This document shows, piece after piece, positions 1-12,800 of a DNA stretch of 64,000 bases. This DNA comes from Petrosia ficiformis (taxonomy: Eukaryota > Porifera > Demospongiae > Haplosclerida > Petrosiidae). Both the position numbers and the translations under genes were made by a program. The notes under the pieces are model-generated. The model had not been told where the DNA came from. It did not search any database and saw only the letters and a list, made by a program, of their open reading frames with translations. The stretch lies in the NCBI GenBank assembly GCA_947044365.1, contig OX345638.1, forward strand, positions 4,662,201-4,726,200, read 5' to 3'. Each line of letters starts with the position of its first letter. The first letter of the stretch is position 1.

Positions 1-2455
1 GTGAGTCTATGTTATCAGGATGACATGTCTCACCTAATCTAGATCTCATGATGTGTATCATCCAGGCCCTCATATCATTATGTGTGCCTCAACACATCAT
101 TAAGTACAATAATTTTATTCATCTCAGGTCATAAAAAACTTTACTCAATGACAGTTCCCAAATCAATAATTGTTTTAAAAAATTCCATGTTACTGAATAA
201 CCAATAACTCATTAATCCAATCTGCTATATATCATATATAATAATAACACTTAATCTGAATACAATACCTAAAACCCAAATTAGACTGTACAACCACATG
301 CTTAACCACAAGCTGCCCTTAATAATGTATATAACATGTCACATGATCAGAAATCAACATTGTAAATTTGTAACTACGAATCTAATTGCCTACGTGCACT
401 GTATATCTAACTAACCCAAGTATTTTACAATTTTTATATTTGACCTGAGGTAAATTTTATATTAATGGTTAGCAGTAAGTAGTGATGTATATTTATATAT
501 AATAATAATTTATTATTGCTTGGTTTATTGCAATTTCAAAGTCTGCTATGATCGTTTGTGAGATCAACTGTAATATACGTACAGGGCAGTGTAATATTGT
601 TTACCTAATGACAGTAGAGTGGTCATATGTTACAATTGTCCCTACAGTTGTTAAGCAGCTGCAAAGAAACATTCGTTTGTTTGCAAATCATAGTACATCT
701 TGAAATTGCAATGGTAAATAATTATTATATACAAATAATTATACATTACTACATTTAATGCTAACAATTAATGCAAAATTTACCTGAAATTCTTGTTATG
801 CATGAGGTAAACAAAATTTTTAATATTTTGCCAACATCATTCTCATTAACATTATCACTAACAACAAATATCACTAATGAGATAGAAGAGTACCTATGCT
901 CCCTCACAGATACACCAGTGCACATAACCAGACTATACGAATAATTTTTATCTAACAATGGAATTACCAACCACACTCTATCACAGATGAAAATGAATAA
1001 TTTACCACACAGATATCTAGATTTCACAATACACAAAAAAACTCATATAACCACACACTAAACACAAGATATACCAGAAATCCCAGAACCTTCACCAATA
1101 TTTATACTGATATACTGATCCTCAAACCATACATGATAAGGAGATATGTACGAAATAACACTGTGATAATAGGTGTATGGGTTAGGGCAGGTGGGATAAC
1201 TAAAATTGTGTAATAACATACATATAACAATGCCACAGTATCTGCAATATTAATATATAGTCTTGCTTAGTCTTGCAATAATTTTAATTACAAACACCCA
1301 CCTAAGGTTATTTAATAGACCACATGTGTATAAGCATTTGGCATGTAAAGTTTCATGGGAATAGGAGCTTTTATAATATAAAAAGAAAGGGCCATTTTTT
1401 TTAATTTTAAGGTTTTGTAATTACGTATTTTATTATTACATATTATACTGATGCATTAGTAAATAGGACTCTGTAAGCATTGTGTAGTGAAGGAAGGTCA
1501 GAGATCCCACCAATGGTGTCCCCTGTTCTGGTTCCCAAGGCTAGACTATCCATATCTAGAGTCCATTGACATAAAGGCATATGTGAATGTATACAGGCAC
1601 TTTGAAATTATGCTGTATGAGAATAGGGATATAATTATGTTACCGACCCTTGATAGTCAATTAGGTTTACAGAATCAGGTCTGTCTACAGTGTTTATTAG
1701 TTGGCTAAAGTGTGGATAAGTACGTTAAGACTACCTTGGAACTACTTTCTCCAGTAACAATGGGTACACCTATAAAACGCACACACTCACTCGCATAGCA
1801 TTTGTAAGAGTACTCGTGTAATAACAATTGTAATTATTATTTAAGTAGGAGACAACATGTATATAGGCACATGATAGATAACGTTTTGAAGGGCATAGTC
1901 TGTATCTTTTATGATCCAATAAGAATTGACCATTGTTTCACTTCAAGATATTACAAGTAATATACTAAATTTAACTGATGCATTTGTAAACAGAACTCTA
2001 TAAGCATTTCAGATACAAATAGAGAGGGAGGGTTGTGATCCCACCAATGATGTCTTAACCACAATTCTACCCTGCATGCTAAAATAATAACCACAGGCCA
2101 TCAATAACGTTTGGATAAAAACGTGAAAATAGAAAACAAAAGAAATAGAGCTAAGGAGAGACCTATTATGTACATGTATGTGTAAGTTTTCAAGCTGAGA
2201 ATTTTGGTTGAATAGGAATTCTTAGTTGTTGAATTTGAGTAAGGCAATACTCGGTTAACAGACTCTTGCAGTAGATCCATTGTCCAGGATCAAAAGCATT
2301 ATTCCTATTCATTTACAAGTTTGGGCATTTCTGGCCAACAAATAAAGTCACTACACACAATGTTCTGTATATACTGCAAATTGGGTTTAACTAGATTTAA
2401 TATCTTGCTTATCTAAGTTTACACAAGCTGAAGTAAACACTTCAAAGTTGAATAT
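1..2455. other. AT-rich non-coding stretch, nothing recognised
   Basis: No exon with family similarity, RNA gene or bounded mobile element was found on either strand. Open frames are short and low-complexity. The first six bases, gtgagt, match a splice-donor consensus. Because gene 1 is already inside its ankyrin region at 6772, this stretch may be part of a long intron of that gene, but this cannot be shown. Confidence 0.5.
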
Positions 2456-2856
2456 TTGTATTTTACACATTTTGTACACACACACACAAACACTTGCATC
2501 ACACAAGTTCACACACAAATGCACACTCACTTGTTTCAGAGTCAATTCTGTAACCTAAGTAGACTGTCTGTAATAGAAGGAACCATACACTTATACTTCT
2601 CCTTCAGCTGTTGTCCTGAAGATTCCGGAACATTATTTCAATTTTGCAACTGCTCCTGTGATGAGAATGTCATTCAGGTAGACAGGACTTTGGAGATTCC
2701 ATTGTTCATTAGAAAATTCCAAGATGCGATGATGGTAACCAGTTATAAACAAATAGGTCCTGATGGGTGTTTATGACCACAACATACTTTTTAATACTTC
2801 ATCCAATAGTAATTGTTGGTAGGAATTTACTATATACAAACTTCAGTCTGATTTAG

Positions 2857-3237
2857 TACTGGTGCGATTGGGGCAGCCCCAATCTGGTTCAACAATGTTT
2901 TGTTCCATCAACCAATCAAGTTAAGCACATGTTAGAACGGATTGCGAAGAGAAAAAATTGGTTTGCATTGTCACATCAGATTTTTGCTCGAAAATCTTTC
3001 AAGGTTCCAAGGTCATCCCTGAAAACACTGCAATGTTACTGTAGAACATTTCGTAATGAAGTATCCTGTAGATTTATAAATGACCTCCAGTCTAACTGTA
3101 GTAAACGCAATCAATCACGATCCAGCAAATTGCATCCTTTTTCACCAGCAACCAATAATGTTCGTGGCATGTCTTGTGTTTCACAATTAATTTCAGCTTA
3201 TAACTTTGGTATACATGTACATAATTGTGACTTGTAA
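2857..3237 (+). other. Unrecognised open frame, possible remnant
   Basis: An open frame of about 127 codons runs from just after a stop at 2854 to the TAA at 3235; the first ATG in frame is at 2929. The translation is basic and of normal complexity (motifs such as ERIAKRKNWF and KVPRSSLKTL), unlike the low-complexity ORFs around it. I recognise no domain. Its last 40 bases overlap a 183-bp sequence repeated at 5028-5210, so its 3' end is repeat-derived. It could be a decayed transposon gene or chance. Confidence 0.2.
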
Positions 3238-3379
3238 TGTATTGTTAATATAGCCATTATCTTCCTAGACATTATGTTGTATTAGGTTACAATATACAGT
3301 AAAATCATTGTGTATATTTAATATAATTATATACCTAGTTGATTATACATTGTGTACTTGTAATTACACAAAATACTGA
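3197..3379 (+). repeat. 183-bp direct repeat, copy 1
   Basis: This sequence, starting cttataactttgg and ending aaatactga, recurs in the same orientation at 5028-5210 with about two differences (a G/A and a C/A). No terminal inverted repeats or target duplications are visible. Confidence 0.85.
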
Positions 3380-4688
3380 GAGTCTGATGCGAAACTAATC
3401 AGTACAATGATAGTAGACATATTTCTGATTCTATCAATACATACACAATAATTATTATTGTCTCTATTTACAATAGTTTGTTCTCAATTACTACAGTGTG
3501 TATTGTACAGAGTGATGATTTATTTGCTTTTAGAAGTTCATTGATACATACACTAATAATAATATTATGTATCATTTGTAAAATATCTGTTTTTGAGCCT
3601 TTGAAATTTAGAGTGGATTTGATAATTGTGTTCTATCTATGATGATATTTATACTAGTACAGAGCAATTTTGTTTGTATGAGAACTCTATTCTTATAATA
3701 TTTCATTTGACTAATGAGTAGTGTGTCATTATATCAAACATTGACTTGTAGTTTACTGTAATTAAATATTAATTTTAATACTTCGAAAAAAAAATGTGTA
3801 GTAATGAAGTACCATTCAAGTATTTTACTGAAATTGCATCACAAAACAACATCCTAAATGTATTCATTTCTTTAATAATAATTATACAAGAGTAAATAAT
3901 GCTTTAACTGAATCATTGTATGATGTTCATTTTTAATAATAATGATGTATTATATTATAATCAGTCATATTGGGGAGTACGTGTTTCTAACAATTTTGTA
4001 TACATTTACAATCACTATACCTTTAATATATGTATAATGACATTATGTATAACAATTATACTATCATGATTATGTAACTATTGTTCTTCTACATGTGAAG
4101 TTGTACAATTGTAATTTGTGTATACAGCAACATGTTACAATATTGTGTGTAATGATTGTACATGTCATGTTGAATGTATACATGAATATGTATAACTACA
4201 CACACTACTAGAATGTAAATTATTATGAGCTATTTAATATTGTATTGTATACTGTTAATGATAGAGACCTAATCATAAATTTAGTAAATGATATTGTTAT
4301 TGATGATTGTGTACTAGATAAAAAATTGGACTACATGGATTTATTTGGGAAATTTGTTAATGCCAGGGAATACTTTGCTCCCTTAATGATTTATTTTGTC
4401 ACATTTGGTCTCTTTCTGAATGGCAGCTATAGTGTATAGGTCATTGAATGAAGCAAACATTTTATGATTCAATAGTATACTTGTATCTACACACCTGGGC
4501 TGTGGAAAATGTTTTTCTAAATGAGAGGATGGGTGTCAAAAATTCTAAAATACTCACTTCCTATTAATCTAAGAATTCCACTGATTAAAAGTGTGTGCAA
4601 TTTAGTGTTTAATTTATATTATGTATGGGCCCTGCCCATCACCTGAGTTTACAATTCTTGCTGCCATAATGTAGATTAACAGTGGAAC
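3380..4688. other. AT-rich non-coding stretch
   Basis: Nothing recognised on either strand. A 64-codon open frame at 4245-4439 has an AT-driven composition and no identifiable domain. Confidence 0.4.
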
Positions 4689-4737
4689 AGCTATATTTTG
4701 TGCACTTCAAAAACTTTAAAGTACACAAAATATAGCT
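4689..4737. repeat. Near-perfect palindrome (19-bp arms)
   Basis: Arms beginning AGCTATATTTTGTG pair with their reverse complement across an 11-base spacer; one mismatch. It would form a strong hairpin in DNA or RNA. It may be the core of a miniature inverted-repeat element, but no target duplication is evident. Confidence 0.75.
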
Positions 4738-5027
4738 CTACACTAAACAGCTTCTATCAGCCATATTGACAAACCGTCATGTTGGCATCAAGATGGCGTT
4801 GAACACTCAATTTGAAGCAGGGCAGTCCTAAAGTACTAAAAAGAAATAGTCAGCACAACAAGGAGATTTATGCTTAGTTTCTATTTTACAATACAGTACT
4901 AGCATATCTTCATGGAAACTTAATCTACATGTTGATATTTAATTGTATATAATTATCAGTAATTATAAATGAATAATTATGCAATATGGTCCTTATATTG
5001 GATGTCATGTAGTAATAACATACCCAT

Positions 5028-5210
5028 CTTATAACTTTGGTATACATGTACATAATTATGACTTGTAATGTATTGTTAATATAGCCATTATCTTACTAGA
5101 CATTATGTTGTATTAGGTTACAATATACAGTAAAATCATTGTGTATATTTAATATAATTATATACCTAGTTGATTATACATTGTGTACTTGTAATTACAC
5201 AAAATACTGA
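5028..5210 (+). repeat. 183-bp direct repeat, copy 2
   Basis: Same sequence and orientation as 3197-3379, about 99% identical, which implies a recent local duplication or recently mobile sequence. Confidence 0.85.
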
Positions 5211-6771
5211 AATATATATTATATTGCAATATCCTAGTTCAATTTAGTAACAAGAATTATTTATTATAATTTATGAACTTTGGTTGACTGGAGTTGTCGT
5301 TTTTATCCTTCACTAATCATAGCAATTGTTACTCATAATTACATAACATCATCCCTAATTTTGTATTTTAAGAAAATAAATGCACTCCTATGAACTCATG
5401 ACTCATTTATACACATACACACACACACACAAATTACAAACATGTACTTAATCACACACCCACACACATACACAAAAAGAGTCCAGAAACCTCAAGTGTG
5501 TATGTAAGTACATACTCAAATATATAAGAAAGTGTGTACTTGTAATAAAGGGAACAATAGTCACCCATCTTCTTCTCTAATGCCTTTTCAACTTTAAAAA
5601 TCACCATGCATCCCTGTTGTCAGTCGCTGTCTAAAAGAAGCATTAAACATCCAGACTTGTATACACTAGAAGACTTCAGAAGAGGAGAAATAATGCAGTA
5701 AATTGAACAATAGTATTGTTATTGATGGTAGGAGTACGTATCAGATGTCCTGGTTGAATCCTTCATTATGTTTCCTGGCTTTAATTGTCCTTTGTTTGTG
5801 TGCATGGATGGTAATCAATTTTGAGCTATTGAACTTGAAGTATTGTCTTATCATTATGAATAATCAAATTAATTGTATGTTCATAATTATACAATCTATA
5901 TAATATAAACTGTATAATGATATTTTGAATAACTCTCTAATAGCAATTTATGAACAGTAGTTAACTAAACTTGTCAGTTACATCCTCTAAATAATATAAA
6001 TAAGTATTACTCACTACAGTGATCATCACTATTATATATTTCTTTACTGTAATGTTTGCTGAAAAAAACCTACTCATTACTCAACTCACTTGTAGAAAGA
6101 CACATGTGTCCACACACACATGCATACAGCAAGCTTAAACACATACCCACCCACAATCAATAAATAAACATGTATGGAGTCATGTAAGTAGTATTCATTT
6201 ATCAACAATACCCTCACACATAGACTTACATACACTCACACATACACAAGAACTGTCATACTAGTGATGGGTGATATTATTATGTGTATCATAATTGGAA
6301 AATTTAGTAGTATGCAATAGTAATAATTATTTCTGTTTTGTTTTCCAAATGAAATGCAATTAAAGGTTGATTATGTGGAAACTTCATGTATATCACATTG
6401 TTTATTCAATTTTTGGTGTGCTCAACAAAACATTATTTATTTACACTTGTTTTGATTTAATTTAATTATTATGCCTTTTGAAACAATGTACAATGTAATA
6501 CTGTATATTGTTTAAAAATGAAAAACTGGCTAGTGGAGACTATAACAAAGTAGTAGACACAAATGTACTATAATTATTGAATTTTCATGTTTTACATACA
6601 TAATTATGTTAGCTTACCAAAATATGTCTAATTATAAAAACTCAGCATTGGATTTTACTAGTTTAATATGTGCTTTATAAACTTTGTCTAATTATTGTAG
6701 TTATACTGTACATTATTGCAATTTCACACTAAATAATCCTTATTTATAAATGTTGCTTCTCTTTTTCATAG
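5211..6771. other. Non-coding, with CA-rich patches
   Basis: CA-rich simple sequence lies at about 5412-5475 and 6110-6245. No exon with family similarity was recognised. The 3' end is the polypyrimidine tract and AG acceptor (6770-6771) preceding the first ankyrin exon. Confidence 0.5.
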
Positions 6772-6870
6772 TCTGGACATACAGCATTACATTGTGCTGC
6801 AATCAATGGACGAGAAGAAGTATTGAAACTGTTAATTCAAATTGGAGCAAGTGTAAATATCAAAGACAAT
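6772..6870 (+). CDS. Gene 1 exon: one complete ankyrin repeat
   Basis: Exactly 99 nt (33 codons, phase 0 at both ends), the length of one ankyrin repeat. The translation starts SGHTALHCAAINGREEVLKL and ends with the GASVNIKDN turn, matching the G-TALH-AA and LLI-GA-VN consensus. Acceptor cttttcatag and donor gttagt flank it. A phase-0, one-repeat exon implies more such exons upstream, probably left of the window. Confidence 0.88.
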
Positions 6871-9800
6871 GTTAGTAATCTAATAATTAATGATATCATT
6901 ATCATAATTAATGAACAGTTTCTTTACTTGTAATAATCATGTCCTAATTTACAGCCATTATGATAATTATAAATACTATTGAAATTCCAGAGATTAGCAA
7001 AGACCAGATATTTCAATTTTGTTTATTACAAGTACATCATACATAAACTATGTGGAATAGAATATATTAGTTTGATGTCTTTCAATTAAATTACATTTCA
7101 ATTAAGCAATTTTTTAGTGTAATTATTGAGGTGAATGTTAATAATTATAATAAATACCTACCCTATCACTTGATATAGAGGATGGTAATTGATTCTATTT
7201 CTTGAATACTGAAACATTTATCATTATGTCTATGTTAAAGTAGGCTTGAAACAGCTTTCAAATCTTCACCCCTTGTTCATGCACAGTTTTATTCCTATAT
7301 AAATATCTTCCTTTGAATTCCAATCATTTTTTATCAGTTGAACCTGAAGAATGTTGAATTAAGTTTTTGTTACTTCCACTTCGAGTATTATCATTATTAT
7401 ATAGAGTCTGAAAATTCATTTTACGATAATTTATAATTATTGTCTTACAGCTTGGAAATACTGCTCTTGATCTTGCAAAGAGGGTAAACAAACAAAAGTG
7501 TGTCGACATTTTGCAGGCAGCTATGGTATGTTAATATTATATCTTGTTTATGTAATGCCACATTTTCAGTTAATAAATATTATTGACTTTGAAAGAATTA
7601 AACTAGTTAAATTCAAAGTTTGATAGTTTATAATACAACAGAATTTATTTATTATTATTATACATATCAATATCAGTTAATCATTTTTGGAAAGATTCAT
7701 AACCTTAAGCTGGATAGGTTTGCAATATTGTGTATTTCAATAACTCCAGTAGAAGAATATAAAGAAATATTCATAATAATTATCTATTATCATTGTAATT
7801 ATATTTTATTGTATAGAAGGGTTTTTTTTGTTGAAATTATTAAATGTTTTTGGTTTATAATTTGTTATTAATTTTGAAGAAGTATTTGCATTGGAAGCCA
7901 TTGCTTATCTGTAGCTACAACACAATGTATATATTATACCTTACCTATTATGACTAGGAATATCTTCAGCTTTACAAATGTAGTTATAATACAATCTAAA
8001 CTTAGTAACATTAATATCCAATCATTAACAGTAATAGTAGCAATAATAATAATACTCATAATAATAATTATAAATAATTGTCAATCTTATAATACTTTTA
8101 ATATATGCTTAATATACTATTCCTTGCAGTCCGGAGAACCAGAGCCACTGAAAGTCAAGCCCTCAGAAAATATGTCAGTACCAGAACAAGGTGAATGTAT
8201 TTTCTATTATGAATATATAGAGAATCAGATTCATGTATTTGTATAGTCATGACTTCTATTGTATAGAAAGGTGTGTGCCAAACACCTTAATTAATTAAAA
8301 GATTTGCCATTTGCTTGTCAATTAACTCATGTTAATAGTAAGAAGGGTTGTGAATGTTCCCACATATTCTAGTTTATTAACTAGTGTGTGTGAGGAGGTG
8401 AGGTTGGGGTGGTGTTGGGGAATTTCCTAAATATTTGAGCCCCTAGGTAGTTGTATAATTCACCTTGCTCTAGTAATTCCACTGTATGCATCCACAATTT
8501 GGTCATGTATTTGTAGTTTTTCTGGTGCAAATACATGATTTGCGATTACTGTCAAAACATTTAATGCACGAAAATGTAATTTGCAGTTAAAATAATAGTA
8601 TATTCTTGTAATTTCATGTTATCCAATAAGTAGCGTTGCAAAGTTGAGATTAAAACTTATCATCAATTCAATACTGTAACTGCACTAACTTATATACAGA
8701 ATGATAGACAATAAATAGAGACAATTATTGGAAAGGAAAAACAACTAGGGCCATGCAAACAATATATACAGAGCTAAAAATGTTCAAGTCTTTGTCTCTG
8801 CATTGTGTAACACTGCTCCCTCTCTTTGAGACTCACGTCCTCGTGGCAAGGCTATGAGTGACAAATTCTCCATATCGATCTGGACATCAGGACGAGGGGA
8901 AACAATAAAAAACTCTTCCTCTTCTTCTTCACTAGGGTGTGCTGGACTCGTAGCTGGTAAGGGAACACTGCTGTCAGTCTTTGGATCAGAGACAATTTCT
9001 TTTGTTCGTGATTCAGGGTGGTAGGGCTTTAATCTGTCAAAGTGAATGCTAATATTTCGACGAGGACCATCAACAAGTTGGAGACAGTAGAGGAAATCAT
9101 TGATGACTTTCTTCACACGATAGGGACCCCTCAAAGGACTATGAAATTTAGGCGTTCTACCTCTCGGGACCGAAGGGAAATGAACCCAGACCAAATCTTC
9201 TTGTTTGTATGGAACTCCATAACATCTCTTGTCATACAAGTTTTTCAGTCTCTTCTGTTGAAGATTTAGGTGATCTCGTACTAGATGATATGAATGTTCA
9301 AGATGTCTTCGGAGCTGTAGGGAATATTCACTGGCAGAGAGAGCTAGGGTATTTGGTGGTTGCCCATACATTATATCAACAGGAAGCTTGGCTTCTCTGC
9401 CAAACATAAGGCTGAATGGTGTAGCTCCTGTAGATTCTTGAACACTTGTCCGGTAAGCCATCATGACATATGGTAGCTGAAGATCCCAAGTGGTTTCATT
9501 ATCTTTGCAGAAAATGCTGAGCATGTTTAACAAGGTTCGATTAAATTGCTCGACTAACCCATCTGAGCGAGTTATGATCAGTGCGGACTGTGAATGGTTG
9601 CCCACTAAGATGCGGTCGAAAGTGTTGGACTGCCCATACTAATGCCAACAACTCTTTTCTTAATGTTATAGATATTCATTACCATGTTGTAATATGTAAT
9701 AGAGTAATTTTATTGAGCCTTAATAACACGGTTGATTTTTTTAATTATCAATAACAATATTAAAATTATTATTAATAAAAACTGAACGTTTTGACCCGAA

Positions 9801-12800
9801 GGTCTTCTTCAGCAGTATACAAAAAACAAAACCAAATAGCCTATTTATATACGGACAGATAACAAGTGATGACATCATGACAGTACAAAGAGTGAGAACA
9901 ATGGTGGTACAGGAATACAAAGGGTAGTACAGAAAATAACAAGGTTTGACAATGATGGTACAAGAAAAGTAAACTATGACATGAAGGTTTAGATTAAGTC
10001 TGTGATGGTAAGGCTCAATAAAATTACTCTATTAAAGAACTCTTTTCTTGTTGCACAGTAAGATCATTCTGATTTGGTGAGAACCCGGCTTGCGTATGCA
10101 ACCACACATTCTGTTCCATGTACATTCTGAGAAAGAACAGCACCTAAATCAGCATTGCTAACATCTGTGTCTAACACGAAGGGGAGATCAAATGAAGGAA
10201 AGTGTAGGACAGGAGCTGAGATTAGATATTTCTTTAGAGACATAAATCCTTGGTGACACTCTTTTGTCCATTGCCAGGACTTATCTTTCTGTGTAAGGTG
10301 GTGTAAAGGGCTGGCCACAGTTGAGAAATCCTTTACAAATTTACGATAATATGTTGCACGTCCAAGGAACTGCTTTAGTTCAGCAAGAGTCTCTGGTACA
10401 GGCCAATTTCTTATGCAGTCTGTTTTTTCAGGATCAGTATGAATTCCAGCTTCTGAAATTATGTATCCGAGATACTCGATGCTTTTTTTGAATAGAGAAC
10501 ATTTTGAAGGCTTGATTTTGAGCCCAGCCATTCAAAGTCGCTCAAAAACTTCACGAAGTCGTGTGAAGTGCTCCTCAATGGTACTACTGTAGACAATGAT
10601 GTCATCTAAATAAACAAGACAAGTAGACCAATGTAAACCTCTTAATACCAATTCCATTAAAGATTGAAACGTACGCCAAATGGCATCACTTTAACTTGGA
10701 ATAATCCAAATGGTGTGCAGAAGGCTGTTTTTTCTTGGTCAGCCTCATTGACTTCCACTTGCCAGTAACCACTGGTAAGGTCAATAGTAGAGAACCACTT
10801 TGCTCCCGAGAGGGCATCTAGAGTATCATCGATTCTTGGGAGCGGATATGCATCTCTTTTTGTGATGTTGTTTGAGACGCCTGTAATCAACACAGAATCA
10901 TTGGCTCCCATCCTTCTTTTTCACAAGTACGATTGGAGCCGACCAAGGACTAGATGAGGGTTCAATAATTCCTCGACTGGACATATCATCCAGCATTGAT
11001 TTGACTAATTGCCTTTGGTGAAAAGGTAGACGCCTGACTGGTTTTTTGCTTGGACTGGCATCACCTGTGTTGATGGTATGCTTCACAAGTCCTATTCTCC
11101 CTAGATCACTATTGTGAAGAGATATAATATCACTGAATTCTTCCACATTCTTCCACTAATTTTCTGAACACTAACCTTTCTGATGGAGGTAGACTACAGT
11201 TAGCCTCCAATTGTCTAACAATCTCATCCAGCTTAGACTGATTAGACTTCTGTGGTTGCAGGTAACACACTTCACTAACGTGTGAGAGAGGATTGAGTTG
11301 GCCAATCTTTTGATTCAGATGGACTGTTGTTGCCTCTAATGATGGGTTCAGCACTCTAACTGTGATAGTTGTATGTATGCTGGAATGAGAGGCTTTCTTG
11401 CATGCTACAGCTCAGTTTGGCAGGGATCTCCATTTGATGTCTTCCCGGTACTGTAATTGTTTCTGCACAGGAAACATGGCAAGAGGAAGGTGACGAACTT
11501 CAGCTGACTTCCAATGGTAATGATCTTCCAGAAACTGTTAAGGTCTGTGTGCTAACGTCAATAACACATTTAAAACACTCCAGGAAGTCTGCTCCAAGGA
11601 TGCATTCTTGAGTAAGATCTTTGGCAATTAGTACTGGGTAATTAGTTATGACATCCCTTAATGTCAGCATTGCCTGGCCATTGCCTGGCTTTTTCCTAGC
11701 AGTGACAGAGGGTTCCCATTAGCTGTGACAATTGTAGAGGTCAGTGCTTCTTCAATGGTGGGTTCTCTGTCAGTTTTTTTCCAAACACTTTCACAAACAA
11801 TAGTTACAGAAGAGCCAGTATCTACTAACATTCTTACAGGTATGTCGAAGAGGAACCCTTGCACAGTAATAGTGGCGCTTCGGCTCACCATGTTAAGAGT
11901 TGGGTACACAGGAGAGGGACTCTTTCGGCTGCTTTTACCCTGGAGGGTGGCAGGGCACATTCGTCTCAGGTGTCCCTTCTTTCCACAGTTCCAACAAATG
12001 GGTGCATCTCTGTATTTTTGTTGCCATACAAGTCTAGGAGCATAACCTCGGAAACTGTTTTGTTGCTTAAGGCAAGCCAATTCGTCACTCAACTTTGCAA
12101 TTTGTTTTGAAAGATCCCTTAGTTGGAGAGCATTAACATTACTTTCTTCTTCACTTTCTTTTGTGGGTGCTACCACAGGACGACACAGTTGTTTTTGAGC
12201 TGCTTCAATGCGGCACTGATGTTGAGCTAATTCTACTGCAACATCGAGCGTTTTAGGCATCTCTTTCATTAAGATCAGCTGTACAGAAGGGGACTCTAGC
12301 CCTTGAATAAATTGGTTTCTGGCAACTTCTAGTCGATGCTCTGGGTTCCATTTTGGATACGCTTTGTCCACTAGATACCGCAGTTCACCAGCAAAATCTG
12401 TCAGCATCTCCCCAGGTTTCTGGCTTCTGTTCTGGAGTTTGTATTGCCACTCCAGCTCATTTCCTTGTGGAGAAAACTGACTTTCCAAAGATTGCTTGAG
12501 AACATCGTAGTCGTCTGTCTCAATGAGTCCAGCTGACCTACTACACGGAATGCAGAATCATCAAGAAGAGAAAGCAATTCTCTAGCTCTTTTCTTTCTTG
12601 GGACCTCAGCCTCCTCTAAGTATAGGTTGAACCTCCTCAACCACAGGGCAAAGTCATCACTTGAGGAGAACTTGGGTGGTGGTCGAACGCTGGCACGAAC
12701 AACACACTCAGTCATCCCACTTCTGACACCAGTGTTGCAAAGTTGAGATTAAAACTTATCATCAATTCAATACTGTAACTGCACTAACTTATATACAGAA

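Noticed and set aside
5609..5703. Short frame MHPCCQSLSKRSIKHP as a gene 1 exon
   Set aside because: It ends in a stop before the ankyrin exons and cannot be joined to them.
9042..9409. + strand open frames over the integrase region
   Set aside because: They are antisense shadows of the - strand integrase, which has clear family motifs.
11725..12110. + strand open frames over gag and protease
   Set aside because: Antisense shadows of the - strand CCHC and DTGSS coding region.
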